Part shown: positions 25,056 through 34,100 of the stretch, in pieces | Layout: each line of letters opens with the position of its first letter | Position numbering within the stretch: the stretch's first letter is position 1 | From: DAOUBP01 sp964474695 | GTDB lineage: Bacteria; Chloroflexota; Anaerolineae; CG2-30-64-16 | NCBI GenBank assembly: GCA_964474695.1 | Contig: CAYYTK010000030.1 | Coordinates: 1 to 64,000, forward strand | Reading direction: 5' to 3' | Length of the DNA stretch: 64,000 nt | Program-made: the position numbers and the translations under genes | Notes under the pieces: generated by a model | Seen by the model: only the letters and a program-made list of their open reading frames with translations | Database searches by the model: none | Told to the model about the DNA's origin: nothing

Positions 25056-26786
25056 CTACAGCTTCGCCTGCCACTTGCCGGCCCACACCAGATCGTTCGG
25101 CTTGCCCTTGAATTCGGACTCGCCCATGATTTTGTCGACGACCTGCTTGATGATCTCGGTGTTGTTGTGGTAAGCGTTGATGAAGCACTTGACCATCGTC
25201 GCATCGTGAAGGTGGGTGGTGAAGTTCAACGACACCATGACGGTCGGCACCTCCCAGACGTACCAGGGGCACTCGTTGCTCATGGCGGTCTTCCACACGA
25301 TGCGGTAGTTGTTCTGCGCGCCGTAGCCGACGACGTCGGCAATGACGAGCGCCGCATCCACCTCTTCCCGATACTTCAGTGTCTTCCCCTTGACGCGGGT
25401 GGTGCCGTCGTTGACTGTGACCTCGAAGCCGCGTTTCTCCAGCTCGGCCACGAAGTTCTCAAGCGTTTTCGATCCGGCGGCGTGGATGCCGCCCTTTTCG
25501 CCTTCCAGATAGTACACGCGGAGGCGCTTGTGGGTCTCGGGACGGATCGGCAGTTGGTCCAGGGTGTTCTTGACGAGGGTGATGCCCTTATCGGCCGCAT
25601 CCGCGCGCATCGCCAGGTGCTCCGTACAACCGACGACCTCCAGCTCCTTCTCGGCCTTCAGCAGCGTGCCCTCGGCTTGCTTCACGTGCAGGTTCAGCTT
25701 TGCCTTGAGCCCCAGGACCCGGCGGACCGCGTCATTCATACGTTCTTCGGTGATGACGCCCTTCTTGTACCCGTTCAGCATGAAGTTGAAGTCTTCGTCC
25801 ATGTCGTTGAAGAACAGGAACATGTCGCAGCCGGCAGCGATGGCGCCAGGGACGTAGTCCTCGCGGCGCATCGCGGAGGTCATGCCCAGCATGTGGCTGG
25901 CGTCGGTGATCACCATGCCGTTGAAGCCCAGTTGCTCCTTCAACAGGCCCGTGATGAGCTCGGGGGCCAGGGTCGCCGGCATGATCTCCTCATCCAACAG
26001 CGAGGGATTCAGGAGCTTCGAGTAGTACGGCAGGGCGATGTGGCCCGCCATGAACATCTCGACGCCGTTGTTGATGTGGTGCCGGTAGACGCGGCCGAAC
26101 GAGGCGTCCCATTCCGCAGGGGAAAGCTCGTTCACGCCCAACACCAGGTGCTGATCGCGCTCCTCGGTGCCGTCGCCGGGGAAGTGCTTGATGCAGGTGA
26201 CCATGTTGCCATCGGCACCGGCGCGGTAGCCGTCGATGTAGGCGCTGGTGTACTTGATCACGTCATCCGCATTGGTGCCGTAGGCGCGGGTGTTGACAAT
26301 CGTGTTGCGCCAGTTGAAGAGGATGTCGACACAGGGGTCGAAGTTGACGTTGACACCCAGCGCGCCCGCTTCGCGGGCCGACACGTATCCGGCGTTGTAG
26401 GCCACCTTCGGATCGCGAGCGGCCTCGGACTGGGCGCCGGACGCGATGTAGGTGCCATCCCCACAGGCGCCATTGCCGCCTGAATCGCAGTTGGCTGCGA
26501 TCAGCAAGGGGATCTTCGAGGCTTTCTGCAGGCTGTTCAGCAGTTCCTGGCAGGCTTTCGCCTTGCCGCCCTGCCAACGCGCACCGCCGATGTGGTACTT
26601 CTCAAGGATCTGCTCATTGGTCAGCGCGTTGCCGCTGAAGGTGTCGACACCGAACCAGAACAGGCTGGTGAACAGCTGGCCGGTCTTCTCCTCCGGCGTC
26701 ATGGCGGCCAGGGTGTCTTCCACCCATTTGATCTGTTCGTCTGACAGGTTATAGGGTTTGGCAGTCAGGTCTACGAGTCTTGGCAT
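25056..26786 (-). CDS. Glycoside hydrolase family 3 (NagZ-like catalytic motifs)
   Basis: 576 aa without signal peptide. The (beta/alpha)8 barrel has Lys200-His201 in KHFPGDGTEERDQH, with an Asp211-x-His213 dyad like the acid/base dyad of NagZ-type enzymes. The candidate nucleophile is Asp295 in VITDASHMLGM. An alpha/beta C-terminal domain follows. The first residue of the usual PGHG is His; here it is Asp (PGDG), shared with the paralogue at 27808. Substrate could be a beta-N-acetylhexosaminide or a beta-glucoside/glucuronide; sequence alone does not decide. It forms a unit with the HAD gene and the second GH3, separated by 13 bp from the HAD gene. Confidence 0.88.
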   Translation of the reverse strand: MPRLVDLTAKPYNLSDEQIKWVEDTLAAMTPEEKTGQLFTSLFWFGVDTFSGNALTNEQILEKYHIGGARWQGGKAKACQELLNSLQKASKIPLLIAANCDSGGNGACGDGTYIASGAQSEAARDPKVAYNAGYVSAREAGALGVNVNFDPCVDILFNWRNTIVNTRAYGTNADDVIKYTSAYIDGYRAGADGNMVTCIKHFPGDGTEERDQHLVLGVNELSPAEWDASFGRVYRHHINNGVEMFMAGHIALPYYSKLLNPSLLDEEIMPATLAPELITGLLKEQLGFNGMVITDASHMLGMTSAMRREDYVPGAIAAGCDMFLFFNDMDEDFNFMLNGYKKGVITEERMNDAVRRVLGLKAKLNLHVKQAEGTLLKAEKELEVVGCTEHLAMRADAADKGITLVKNTLDQLPIRPETHKRLRVYYLEGEKGGIHAAGSKTLENFVAELEKRGFEVTVNDGTTRVKGKTLKYREEVDAALVIADVVGYGAQNNYRIVWKTAMSNECPWYVWEVPTVMVSLNFTTHLHDATMVKCFINAYHNNTEIIKQVVDKIMGESEFKGKPNDLVWAGKWQAKL

Positions 26787-26799
26787 GATGATTCTCCTC

Positions 26800-27729
26800 T
26801 TATTCCCACTCCACTTTCTCCAGCTTCTGCCACGGGGGCGTTTCGGGCAGCAGCCTTTCGAATTCGGCGATCAGCGAGGCTTCGTAGTCGCCGGCATAGG
26901 TGCCGTTCAGGAATCTGCCGAGGGCCTCATCGTAGAACCGCTTCCAGGACTTGTCTTCAGCGCCCGGGTTGATGGGGTAGTAGAGGACGTCGACGCCCTT
27001 GGCCGAGTCACGGTCTCCCGGCGCATCGCCGATCAGCAAAATCCGGTCGTCGTCGTACTTGCCCTTGGCTGCGAACTGGAGGTGCTGTTTCTTGGTGCCC
27101 ATCTCCTGGCCGGCGATGACAGTCATGTACTGGGCGATGCCATGCTCGCCCCACTCACGCTCCAGCGCCTCGACGGGGGTGGCCGAGACGACCATCAGAT
27201 CGATCTTGCCCTGCATCTTTTGCAGGCTTTCGCGCACCCAGGGGAAGGGGGGCACGCCGTGCACCATCTCGGCGATGGCCTCGTCCACTGCCAGCGACCA
27301 CTGCACGGCTTGTTCGAGCTCCGGGTGCGGATAATCGGCCGCGTATTGGACCATGCCCTTGTGGCTGAGCGGGTAGCCGGAGGCGATGAACTCCTTGATC
27401 TTATCGCCTTGGGGCACCTTGGCGTTGCGCGCTTTGACCTCGGGGCGTTCCCGCAGGAGGTCGAAGACACGCGTCAGCGCGATCCAACGGTTCAGGCCGC
27501 GGGTCTTGGAGTAGAGGTTGACGAACTCGCACGTCTCGCGCGCGAACTTCGAGACGGACTGCAGCCCCCAGACACGGACGATCGTGGGGGTGAAGCACTC
27601 CTTGTGCTTAAGCTCCATCGCGTCGAACGCGCAGCCGTCGGAGTCGATGCCGACGAAGAAGTCGTGCTGGGGCTTGAAATCGATCAGCACGTGGGCCGCT
27701 TCCGGGACCTTGGCAGCTACCTTAGCCAT
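26800..27729 (-). CDS. HAD-superfamily hydrolase
   Basis: 309 aa. Motif I is VGIDSDGCAFD (Asp nucleophile and DxDG), motif II is the Ser in MVVSATP, and motif IV is LIGDAPGDRDSA. A large helical cap lies between. Probably a phosphatase acting on a small sugar phosphate; the substrate is unknown. The Met at 27729 is chosen over an upstream extension to 27789, because AAGGAG lies before it and the extension crosses a palindrome. It sits between two GH3 genes, so it may dephosphorylate a product of their pathway. Confidence 0.82.
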   Translation of the reverse strand: MAKVAAKVPEAAHVLIDFKPQHDFFVGIDSDGCAFDAMELKHKECFTPTIVRVWGLQSVSKFARETCEFVNLYSKTRGLNRWIALTRVFDLLRERPEVKARNAKVPQGDKIKEFIASGYPLSHKGMVQYAADYPHPELEQAVQWSLAVDEAIAEMVHGVPPFPWVRESLQKMQGKIDLMVVSATPVEALEREWGEHGIAQYMTVIAGQEMGTKKQHLQFAAKGKYDDDRILLIGDAPGDRDSAKGVDVLYYPINPGAEDKSWKRFYDEALGRFLNGTYAGDYEASLIAEFERLLPETPPWQKLEKVEWE

Positions 27730-27762
27730 CGCAAATCTCCTTTTTTGATTATGTGTGACGCA

Positions 27763-27803
27763 ATCCGCTGGATCGTGCACGTAACGCAATCCGGCGGATT
27801 GCG
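27763..27803. repeat. CGCAATCC repeat and small palindrome
   Basis: Two direct copies of ACGCAATCCG; the second forms a perfect hairpin CGCAATCC-GGC-GGATTGCG (27785-27803). It lies between GH3 (27808) and the HAD gene. Confidence 0.65.
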
Positions 27804-27807
27804 CATG

Positions 27808-29577
27808 TCAAATCCTCGTATCCGGGAAGCCGCAGAACGCGTCGACCGGGCTGACGCCCACAAACGCTTTCACGCCTTCAGCCAGCTTCTTCGCCGTCAC
27901 CTCAATGGTGGCCGGCCGCGCGTCGTAGGCGTTGATATAGCACTTCACCGCCGGTGCATCCGCCAGCAGGAACGGCGTCGAGAAGGAGATGAAGATCGTT
28001 GGGATTTCGTGGACGTACCACGGCAGATCGGGCGTGCCCTTCGAAGCTGGCCAGCTCACCCGTTCGACCGGCTGCATGCCGCCCACGACCTGGGCGACGT
28101 TGATGATCAGGTCGTATCTACTGGTGAGGTTTGAGATCGGCGCCTTGCCGGCATACATATTCCGCAGGCCCTTGGCGCGGTCCTCCTCAGGCAGCTTGAG
28201 CAGCTTCTCGATCGCGGACTCGAAGACCTCGACCTCGTGGCCGGCCTTACGGAGTTCTTCCGCGAACGTTTCCCAGGGCGGGGTGCCGCCGCCGCCGAAG
28301 ATAGACGCGGCCGCGTTCGGCGGGCCTTTGACGGGGATGATGAGGACGCGCGGGTAGCGTTCCGGGGTGACCGGCAGAATATGCTCCTGGACATTCTTGA
28401 CGAGGGTGATGGCGTGATCGGTGACCTGGGCGGTGATGGCTTTGTTCTCCGGCAGGCCGATCTTCTTCAGGGCGGTCTCAGCCGGCTCCACGATGTCTTT
28501 CTTATCCTTTTTGTGCAGGCCGAGGGCGGCCTTGGCGCCCAGGATGGCGCGCAGGGCCTCGCGTAGCCGTTCTTCGGTGATGATGCCGTTCTGGTAGCCC
28601 TCAGTCATCCACTTCAGATCCTCTTCGGGATCGTTGAAGAAGAGGAACAGATCGCAGCCCGCGGCGATGGCGGTGGGCAAGACGAGGCGTCGCGGCATCG
28701 CGGAGGTCATGCCGACCATGTGGGAGGCATCGGTCACAACCAGGCCATTGAAGCCGAGCTTGCCCTTCAGCAGGTCGGTGGTGAGCTCTTTGCACAGCGA
28801 TGCGGGCAGCAGATCGGCATCCTTGGCGCCGGGGGAAAAGTGCTTTTGGTAGGCCGGCATCATGATGTGGCCGACCATGACCGACTGCACCCCTGCCTCG
28901 ATCATGCCGGAGTAGACCTTGCCGAAGGTGGCATCCCACTCCTCGCAGGTCATCGAGTTCGCCGACGACGACAGGTGGTGGTCGCGCTCGTCCACGCCGT
29001 CACCGGGGAAGTGCTTCATGGCGCAGGCCACGCCGGACTCGGCCATGCCCTTGAGGTAAGCCTTGCCGTACGCCAGCACCAGGTCAGGGTCAGCGCCGAA
29101 GGCGCGGTTGGAGATGATCGGGTTGCGCCAGTTGATCAGCAGATCAACGACCGGCGCAAAGGCCCAGTTGCAGCCGATGGCCGAGGATTCCACGCCCGAG
29201 ATGCGGCCCATTTCGTAGGCCCACTTCGGATCGTCGGCCGCACCAAGCTTGATCGGGTAGCCCACGTAGGTGCCATCCGTGCAGGCGCCATTGCCACCAG
29301 CCTCGGCGTTAGAGGCGATGAGGAGCGGGATCTTGCTGTTCTCTTGCAGGATGCGGTTTTGCTCATGGACGGCCGCGGCGGGACCGGGATTGTAGCGCAC
29401 CGCGCCGAACTTGTAATCGCGCAGCACCTGCGTCAGGTATTCCTCGGTGCGGCTGGCCCCCATGTTGACAAAGAGCTGGCCGATTTTCTCTTCCAGCGTC
29501 ATCGAGTCGATGGTGTCTTCGACCCACTTGATGCCTTCTTCATCCAGAGTGTATGGTTTTGCTTTTAGGTCTACCAT
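27808..29577 (-). CDS. Glycoside hydrolase family 3, paralogue of the 25056 gene
   Basis: 589 aa. Same architecture and order of motifs as its neighbour: KHFPGDGVDERDHH (His189, Asp199-x-His201) and VVTDASHMVGM (Asp283 candidate nucleophile). The two are clearly paralogues with diverged C-terminal domains. Met at 29577 is used because AAGGAGAG precedes it; the frame is open to 29622. It is the first gene after the promoter/operator at 29.86-29.91 kb, with a long (about 300-base) untranslated leader. It probably cleaves an imported oligosaccharide in the cytoplasm, since no signal peptide is seen. Confidence 0.88.
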   Translation of the reverse strand: MVDLKAKPYTLDEEGIKWVEDTIDSMTLEEKIGQLFVNMGASRTEEYLTQVLRDYKFGAVRYNPGPAAAVHEQNRILQENSKIPLLIASNAEAGGNGACTDGTYVGYPIKLGAADDPKWAYEMGRISGVESSAIGCNWAFAPVVDLLINWRNPIISNRAFGADPDLVLAYGKAYLKGMAESGVACAMKHFPGDGVDERDHHLSSSANSMTCEEWDATFGKVYSGMIEAGVQSVMVGHIMMPAYQKHFSPGAKDADLLPASLCKELTTDLLKGKLGFNGLVVTDASHMVGMTSAMPRRLVLPTAIAAGCDLFLFFNDPEEDLKWMTEGYQNGIITEERLREALRAILGAKAALGLHKKDKKDIVEPAETALKKIGLPENKAITAQVTDHAITLVKNVQEHILPVTPERYPRVLIIPVKGPPNAAASIFGGGGTPPWETFAEELRKAGHEVEVFESAIEKLLKLPEEDRAKGLRNMYAGKAPISNLTSRYDLIINVAQVVGGMQPVERVSWPASKGTPDLPWYVHEIPTIFISFSTPFLLADAPAVKCYINAYDARPATIEVTAKKLAEGVKAFVGVSPVDAFCGFPDTRI

Positions 29578-29833
29578 GAGGCTCTCCTTTGAGGATGTTG
29601 ATCGATCGGGAGACGCGGACATGCCCGGGCTTATGTTTGGGGCCCGCGATTGGATGAGAGATTATCTGGCGGCGGTTGGTCTTGTAGACCTGCGGTCCAC
29701 ATGCGTGAGCGAGTGAGAAGTGGTGTGCTGTGCCTAAAGCAACACCGCAGATCGGAGGGGATCTGCTGGCGCAGCGCCGGGTGGGGCGCGCTGCACGGCG
29801 TAGTTGCTGGTGGAGAGAATAGCACCTTTGGCA
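29578..29833 (-). other. Long 5' leader of the sugar array
   Basis: About 250 bases between the promoter and the first GH3 start, with no convincing ORF on either strand. I see no recognisable riboswitch. An imperfect GC-rich stem is possible near 29680-29700. Confidence 0.5.
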
Positions 29834-29861
29834 TATCTCAGTGCGCTCAGATCAAGGTCGT

Positions 29862-29884
29862 TAGTTTGTACAGTGGCTAAACTA
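29862..29884. promoter_or_regulatory. Candidate ROK/XylR-type operator
   Basis: TAGTTT (29862-29867), 11 bases, AAACTA (29879-29884). This is the half-site and spacing of XylR-type ROK operators (TAGTTT-N11-AAACTA). It overlaps the -10 of the promoter for the 29-kb array, and the array encodes a ROK regulator at 22293. A repressor bound here would block RNA polymerase. Confidence 0.65.
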
Positions 29885-29909
29885 TATCACAACCAGATAG
29901 CCGTGTCAA
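29881..29909 (-). promoter_or_regulatory. Near-consensus sigma-70 promoter for the GH3/glucuronate array
   Basis: On the minus strand TTGACA (29909-29904), 17 bases, TATAGT (29886-29881). The -35 is perfect and the -10 has five of six consensus bases. Transcription should start near 29874 and run towards the first GH3 gene. Confidence 0.8.
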
Positions 29910-29974
29910 GCTGTCGGACCTTAAAAAGACGCACTGAGATACAACTGGTTTCGTCCGGCGCTCAGCCACATAGA

Positions 29975-30007
29975 CATAGGCCCCACAGATCATCCGTGGG
30001 GCCTATG
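29975..30007 (-). terminator. Perfect 12-bp hairpin after the region-2 unit
   Basis: CATAGGCCCCAC (29975-29986) and GTGGGGCCTATG (29996-30007) with a 9-nt loop, just beyond the stop of the 30038 gene. No T-run follows, so efficiency as a terminator is unclear. It separates the SARP unit from the sugar-array promoter. Confidence 0.5.
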
Positions 30008-30037
30008 TGGGCTTGCAGGATCAGGCGCCTCAACGCC

Positions 30038-30340
30038 TTATTCGATCATGTAGAGTTCCATCTGGTTGCCGAGCACGATCCCGACCTGCTCCGCCCCCAG
30101 GGCCTGCCACTCGGGGTCCTGCTGGGCCTTTTCGATGGTGGTCAAGTAGGCTCCGAGGCTGCTCCAGTCGCGTTCGATCACGCGCACATTGGTGTCGGTT
30201 GTGCCAATGAAGGCGCGGTATCGCCGTGAAGGCGGGTAGCCCAGTCGCGCTTCGACAACCTCGTAGCGCTTCTCGATGGCGATCTTCTTCGACCAACTGC
30301 TGCGGTCTACCTTCTGGGTCAAGCGTTCCATGATTCTCAT
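30038..30340 (-). CDS. Small hypothetical protein, likely dimeric alpha-beta barrel (NIPSNAP-like)
   Basis: 100 aa. Alternating strands and helices with an aromatic/charged pattern (KKIAIEKRYEVVEARLG, DTNVRVIERDW, GNQMELYMIE). It resembles small NIPSNAP or antibiotic-monooxygenase-like barrels, but I cannot place it firmly. AGGAGGT stands before the ATG and codon use matches the neighbours, so it is a real gene. It is 37 bp downstream of the cytidylate-kinase-like gene. Confidence 0.65.
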   Translation of the reverse strand: MRIMERLTQKVDRSSWSKKIAIEKRYEVVEARLGYPPSRRYRAFIGTTDTNVRVIERDWSSLGAYLTTIEKAQQDPEWQALGAEQVGIVLGNQMELYMIE

Positions 30341-30377
30341 AAGGTAACCTCCTTACTTATGACCAAGTGCGGCAGCG

Positions 30378-31022
30378 CTATTTGCCCTTGGTCGGCAGAG
30401 CGGCCAGCGCCTTGACGATCAGGTCGGCCGCGGCCGCCTGCGAGAGCTTTGCCGTGTTGACGACCACGTCGAAGAGCTGCGGGTCGTGCGAGTCGAGGTC
30501 AAAGTGGCGCTTGATCCAGGCGACATCACTCACATCACGCGCCTTGACCCGCGCCCTCGCCTCTTCCAACGATATTTTCTCTTGATCTGCGATGCGCTTG
30601 ACGCGCAGCTCAAAGGGCGCCTGGATGCGGACGTGCAGCACATCGGGCTTGTCCTTCAGGGCAGCCATGCCGCCGCGGCCTACGATCACCACGTTGCCCT
30701 TCTTGTAACCCGCGTTGATCACCTCCATGAGGTTCACTGCCGAGATCCCCTCGAGGGCGTCGCTGCGCGCCCCGAAAGTCCAGCTCGAAGGATCGCCGCC
30801 GGTGAGCCTCTGGGTGGTGCCGATCGCCTCCAGGATGGACTTCGGCCCCTGCGGTTTGAACTCCGTGGCATCCTTGACGCGCGCCGCCATGATGCCCATC
30901 TCCTGGCCGACTTGCGCCATCAGCTTCTTGTCAAAGTACTGGTAGCCGAGCTTGTCGCAGACCATGCGCGCGACGTCGTCGCCCAAACTGCCCCATTGCC
31001 GGGAAATCGTGATTACTGCCAT
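30378..31022 (-). CDS. Cytidylate kinase-like family protein
   Basis: 214 aa. The N-terminal MAVITISRQWGSLGDDVARMV is the glycine-rich loop of the cytidylate-kinase-2 family, which lacks the classical Walker Lys. GYQYFDKKLM, the VIVGRGGMAAL strand and RVKRIADQEKIS follow. Substrate unknown. The Met at 31022 follows GAGGAGA; an upstream extension to 31088 is not supported. It lies between the small barrel protein and the large SARP regulator, which may control it. Confidence 0.82.
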   Translation of the reverse strand: MAVITISRQWGSLGDDVARMVCDKLGYQYFDKKLMAQVGQEMGIMAARVKDATEFKPQGPKSILEAIGTTQRLTGGDPSSWTFGARSDALEGISAVNLMEVINAGYKKGNVVIVGRGGMAALKDKPDVLHVRIQAPFELRVKRIADQEKISLEEARARVKARDVSDVAWIKRHFDLDSHDPQLFDVVVNTAKLSQAAAADLIVKALAALPTKGK

Positions 31023-31167
31023 GGTAGTCTCCTCTCTGATGTGTTCGTTAGTTTTTGATGAAACGGTGCGCAATGCTACAACCATCAAGAAGACTATACG
31101 CGAGGCCGCGCTTCATAAGCGCTTCAGGAAGGCAGTCCTGGGGTTAGGTGGTGTTTGCAGATAGCAG

Positions 31168-34100
31168 TTATGAGTCGAACGAGCTCTCCAGCTCGGCGAC
31201 CAACTGAACCAGATCCTGGCCTTCCGGTTCGTCAGGGATCAACTCCGAGATATCGGGCAAGGGCAACGGGTCGAGCAGTGTCTCGCCTGTCAGGTCCTGG
31301 TGCTGGCTCCGGCACTCTTCAGCGCCTGTCTCGGCGTGTTCCGTGCGGTAGAAGGTCGCCGCGCTGCGCTGTGCCGCGGGATCGGCTGTCAGTCTCCACA
31401 GCTCGCAGTTGAGCGCCGCCTGCCGGTGGGGTGCGCTTTCGTGGTGCAACAACTCCCGGATCGCTGTTGCAGCTTCCGCCACAGTACTTTTGCCCATCAT
31501 AAGGCGGAGTCGGATGCCCAACACCAGCGCATCGAAGCGCGTGTCCTCACCAGCCAGGCGTTCGCCCGCCACGCTGGATATCTTCGCCCACGCCTCATCG
31601 TAGAGGCCGGCCGCCTCGGCCGTGCGGCCGCGCGCCAGCAACAGCCGCGCCAAACCGATGAGCATGCCGGAGAGATAGCTGGGAATGCCCAGGCGTCCCC
31701 CGAAGCCGATTGCCTTGCGATACAGCGATTCGGCCAGGTCGAGCCTGCCTCGGCGTTCGTTGATTGCCGCCAGGCCCGCAACGTTCAGACAGGCAGTCCA
31801 ACGATCGCCGATCTCGATGGCGTTGCGCAGGCTGCGTTCATAGCCCGCGGCAGCCTGCGCGTACTCGCCGCGCTTCGCCAGGACCAGAGCGATGTTTGAG
31901 GTGGCCCACGAGATCGCCTGCCTGTCATCGATCTCTTGGGCCAGCACGCCCGCGCGCAGGTACCAATGGACGGCTTCCCCGAACCAGTGTTGCGATGCTC
32001 TGACATTTCCCAGGGTGATCGACGCGCGCGTGAGTATCAATTTGTGTCCCAGCGGCTCGGCGATCCTGATGGATCTCAAGCAACAGTCAGCGGACTGCTC
32101 CCAATCGCCCTGACTCCAGTAGACCATGCCCATCGTCTCGAGCGCCTCGCAGATGCCGCGCTGATCGTCCATGTCCGTGGCGATCTGTAGTTGTCGCTCC
32201 AGTACGGCGAGAGCCTGCTGCTGGCATCCCCGAAGCCAGTAGATCTGGCCCATAGTCCACAGCGCGCTCACCATCCCGCGGCCCTCGCCAGCCGCCAGAA
32301 AGCCTTCCTCAGCTTTGGCCAGCCATTCCAGCGCCTCATCGTAGTAGCCCAGCAACTGCAGCACGTCGGCCAGTGCGCGCTGGGCCTGGGCCGCCAGGCG
32401 AACGTCTCCCAAGGACTCGGCGATCGCGATCGCTTCCTGCGTGATGGTCCGCACCCGGGCCCAATGCCCGATCACCCGCAAGACCTCCGCCAGCGCAAGT
32501 ATCACCTGGCATCGCTCGCTTGCCGACAAGCTTGGGGCGAGCTCACCTTCCAGCAGGTGACGGTAAAAGCGTACAGCCTCGCTGTTGGCGTAGAGTCGTT
32601 GCGCGTTTGCTGCCGCCCGGCGATAATACGTGATTGCCGGCTGTGTCTCGCCGGCCTGCGCGTAGTGGATGGCGATCTGGCCGCTGGCAGCATCCAGGTG
32701 ATCACTGTGGAGCGCCTCAAGCGCCCGCGCCACGCGCAGATGTGCGCCGCGACGGAGGACCGGGCCGATGGCTTCGTATGCGACGGCGCGAACACCGTCA
32801 TGACTGAAGTCGTAAGTGTCGTCCCCCTGATCGCGTACGAGGTGGCGCCTCCACAGTTCATCCAGTCCCTGCATCACCGCGGCCTCTTCCTGGCCGCTGG
32901 CCTGGCACAACACATCGTAGCTGAACCTGCGACCGATCACCGCCGCGGTCTGCGCCAATGCTTGCGCGCCCGGCGAAAGCATAGCCAGCCGCCACTGGAT
33001 CACCGCCCGCACTTTGGGCGGCAGCGCCGGCGCAGCGGAGACGGGTAACAGGGGTTCGTCTTGTTCGCTCTTTTGCTCGCCCTCTCCCTTTCTCCCCCGC
33101 TCCCTGGCTTCCCCACTCTCTTTTCCCCTGCGCCCAAACCCGGCGCGCACCATTTCGACGACGAAGAGCGGGTTTCCCTCGGTGTCGCGGTAGAGTTGGG
33201 CGGCTTCGGCTGCATCAACAGCCCGCCCGGCTGTGTTTGCGGCCAGAGCCGCGGTTTCGACGGCGTCCAGCGGCGCCAGACAGATTTCGCTCAACAGCCC
33301 CGCGCGCGTCAATGCCAGCCGTGAAACGGTCCAGGGATGATCTTCTCCTACCTCGTGCGGCCGCAAAGTGCATACTACCAACAGCGGCGCACCGCGGTTG
33401 TGGTGTAGCAAATAGACGAGCCAGTCAATCGTCTCGGGATCGGTCCATTGCAGGTCATCCAGGAATAACAGCAGCGGATCGCGGCCGGTCGGACCTGTTC
33501 CGAGAATGGCGCGCGCCAGCGCCTCGAACAACCGCGTGCGCTGCCAGGCCTCGGTCAGCGGCGCGGGAGGTGTAAGGCGCGGACGCTCGGCCAGCAGCGC
33601 GGGGAGCAGCCGGCCGACTTCGACCCGCCACGCATCCTCCAGATCGGCCAGCCGCGGCCGGAGGGCTGCCGCGTTGAGCCACTCAACGACAGGCGCGTAG
33701 GCGAGCGTGTCTCCGCCCGCATAGCAGCGCGCGGTTGCCGTGGCAGCTCCCTGCAGCTCGACCCAGGCGCACAGCTCTTCGGCAAGACGCGTCTTGCCGA
33801 TGCCGGCTTCGCCGCTCATTAGGACGATCAGCGGCTTGCCCGCAGCAGCAGCCTGCCAGGCAGCCGTCAGCCGGGACCATTCATCTCTGCGGTCCACCAG
33901 GGGCGGGTCGGCCGAGCGTGCGCCTGCGCTTCCCGTGCTTGCCGCTTCAGCGCGCTCCCGCATTTTCAGCAAGCGCGCGTGAAGATCACGAGTAGCGCGT
34001 TCCGGCGCGGCCCCGAACTCCCGCTTCAGCATCGCTGTGCACGCGCGGTAGATGTGCAGGGCCTCTGTCCAGTCGTTCTGCGTCATATGCAGGCGCATCA

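Larger units (their letters stand above)
29834..29941. repeat. 12-bp inverted repeat flanking the array promoter
   Basis: TATCTCAGTGCG (29834-29845) and CGCACTGAGATA (29930-29941) are exact inverses, 84 bases apart. They enclose the -35, -10 and ROK-type operator. They could be paired binding sites for looping or the ends of a small mobile insertion. Confidence 0.7.
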
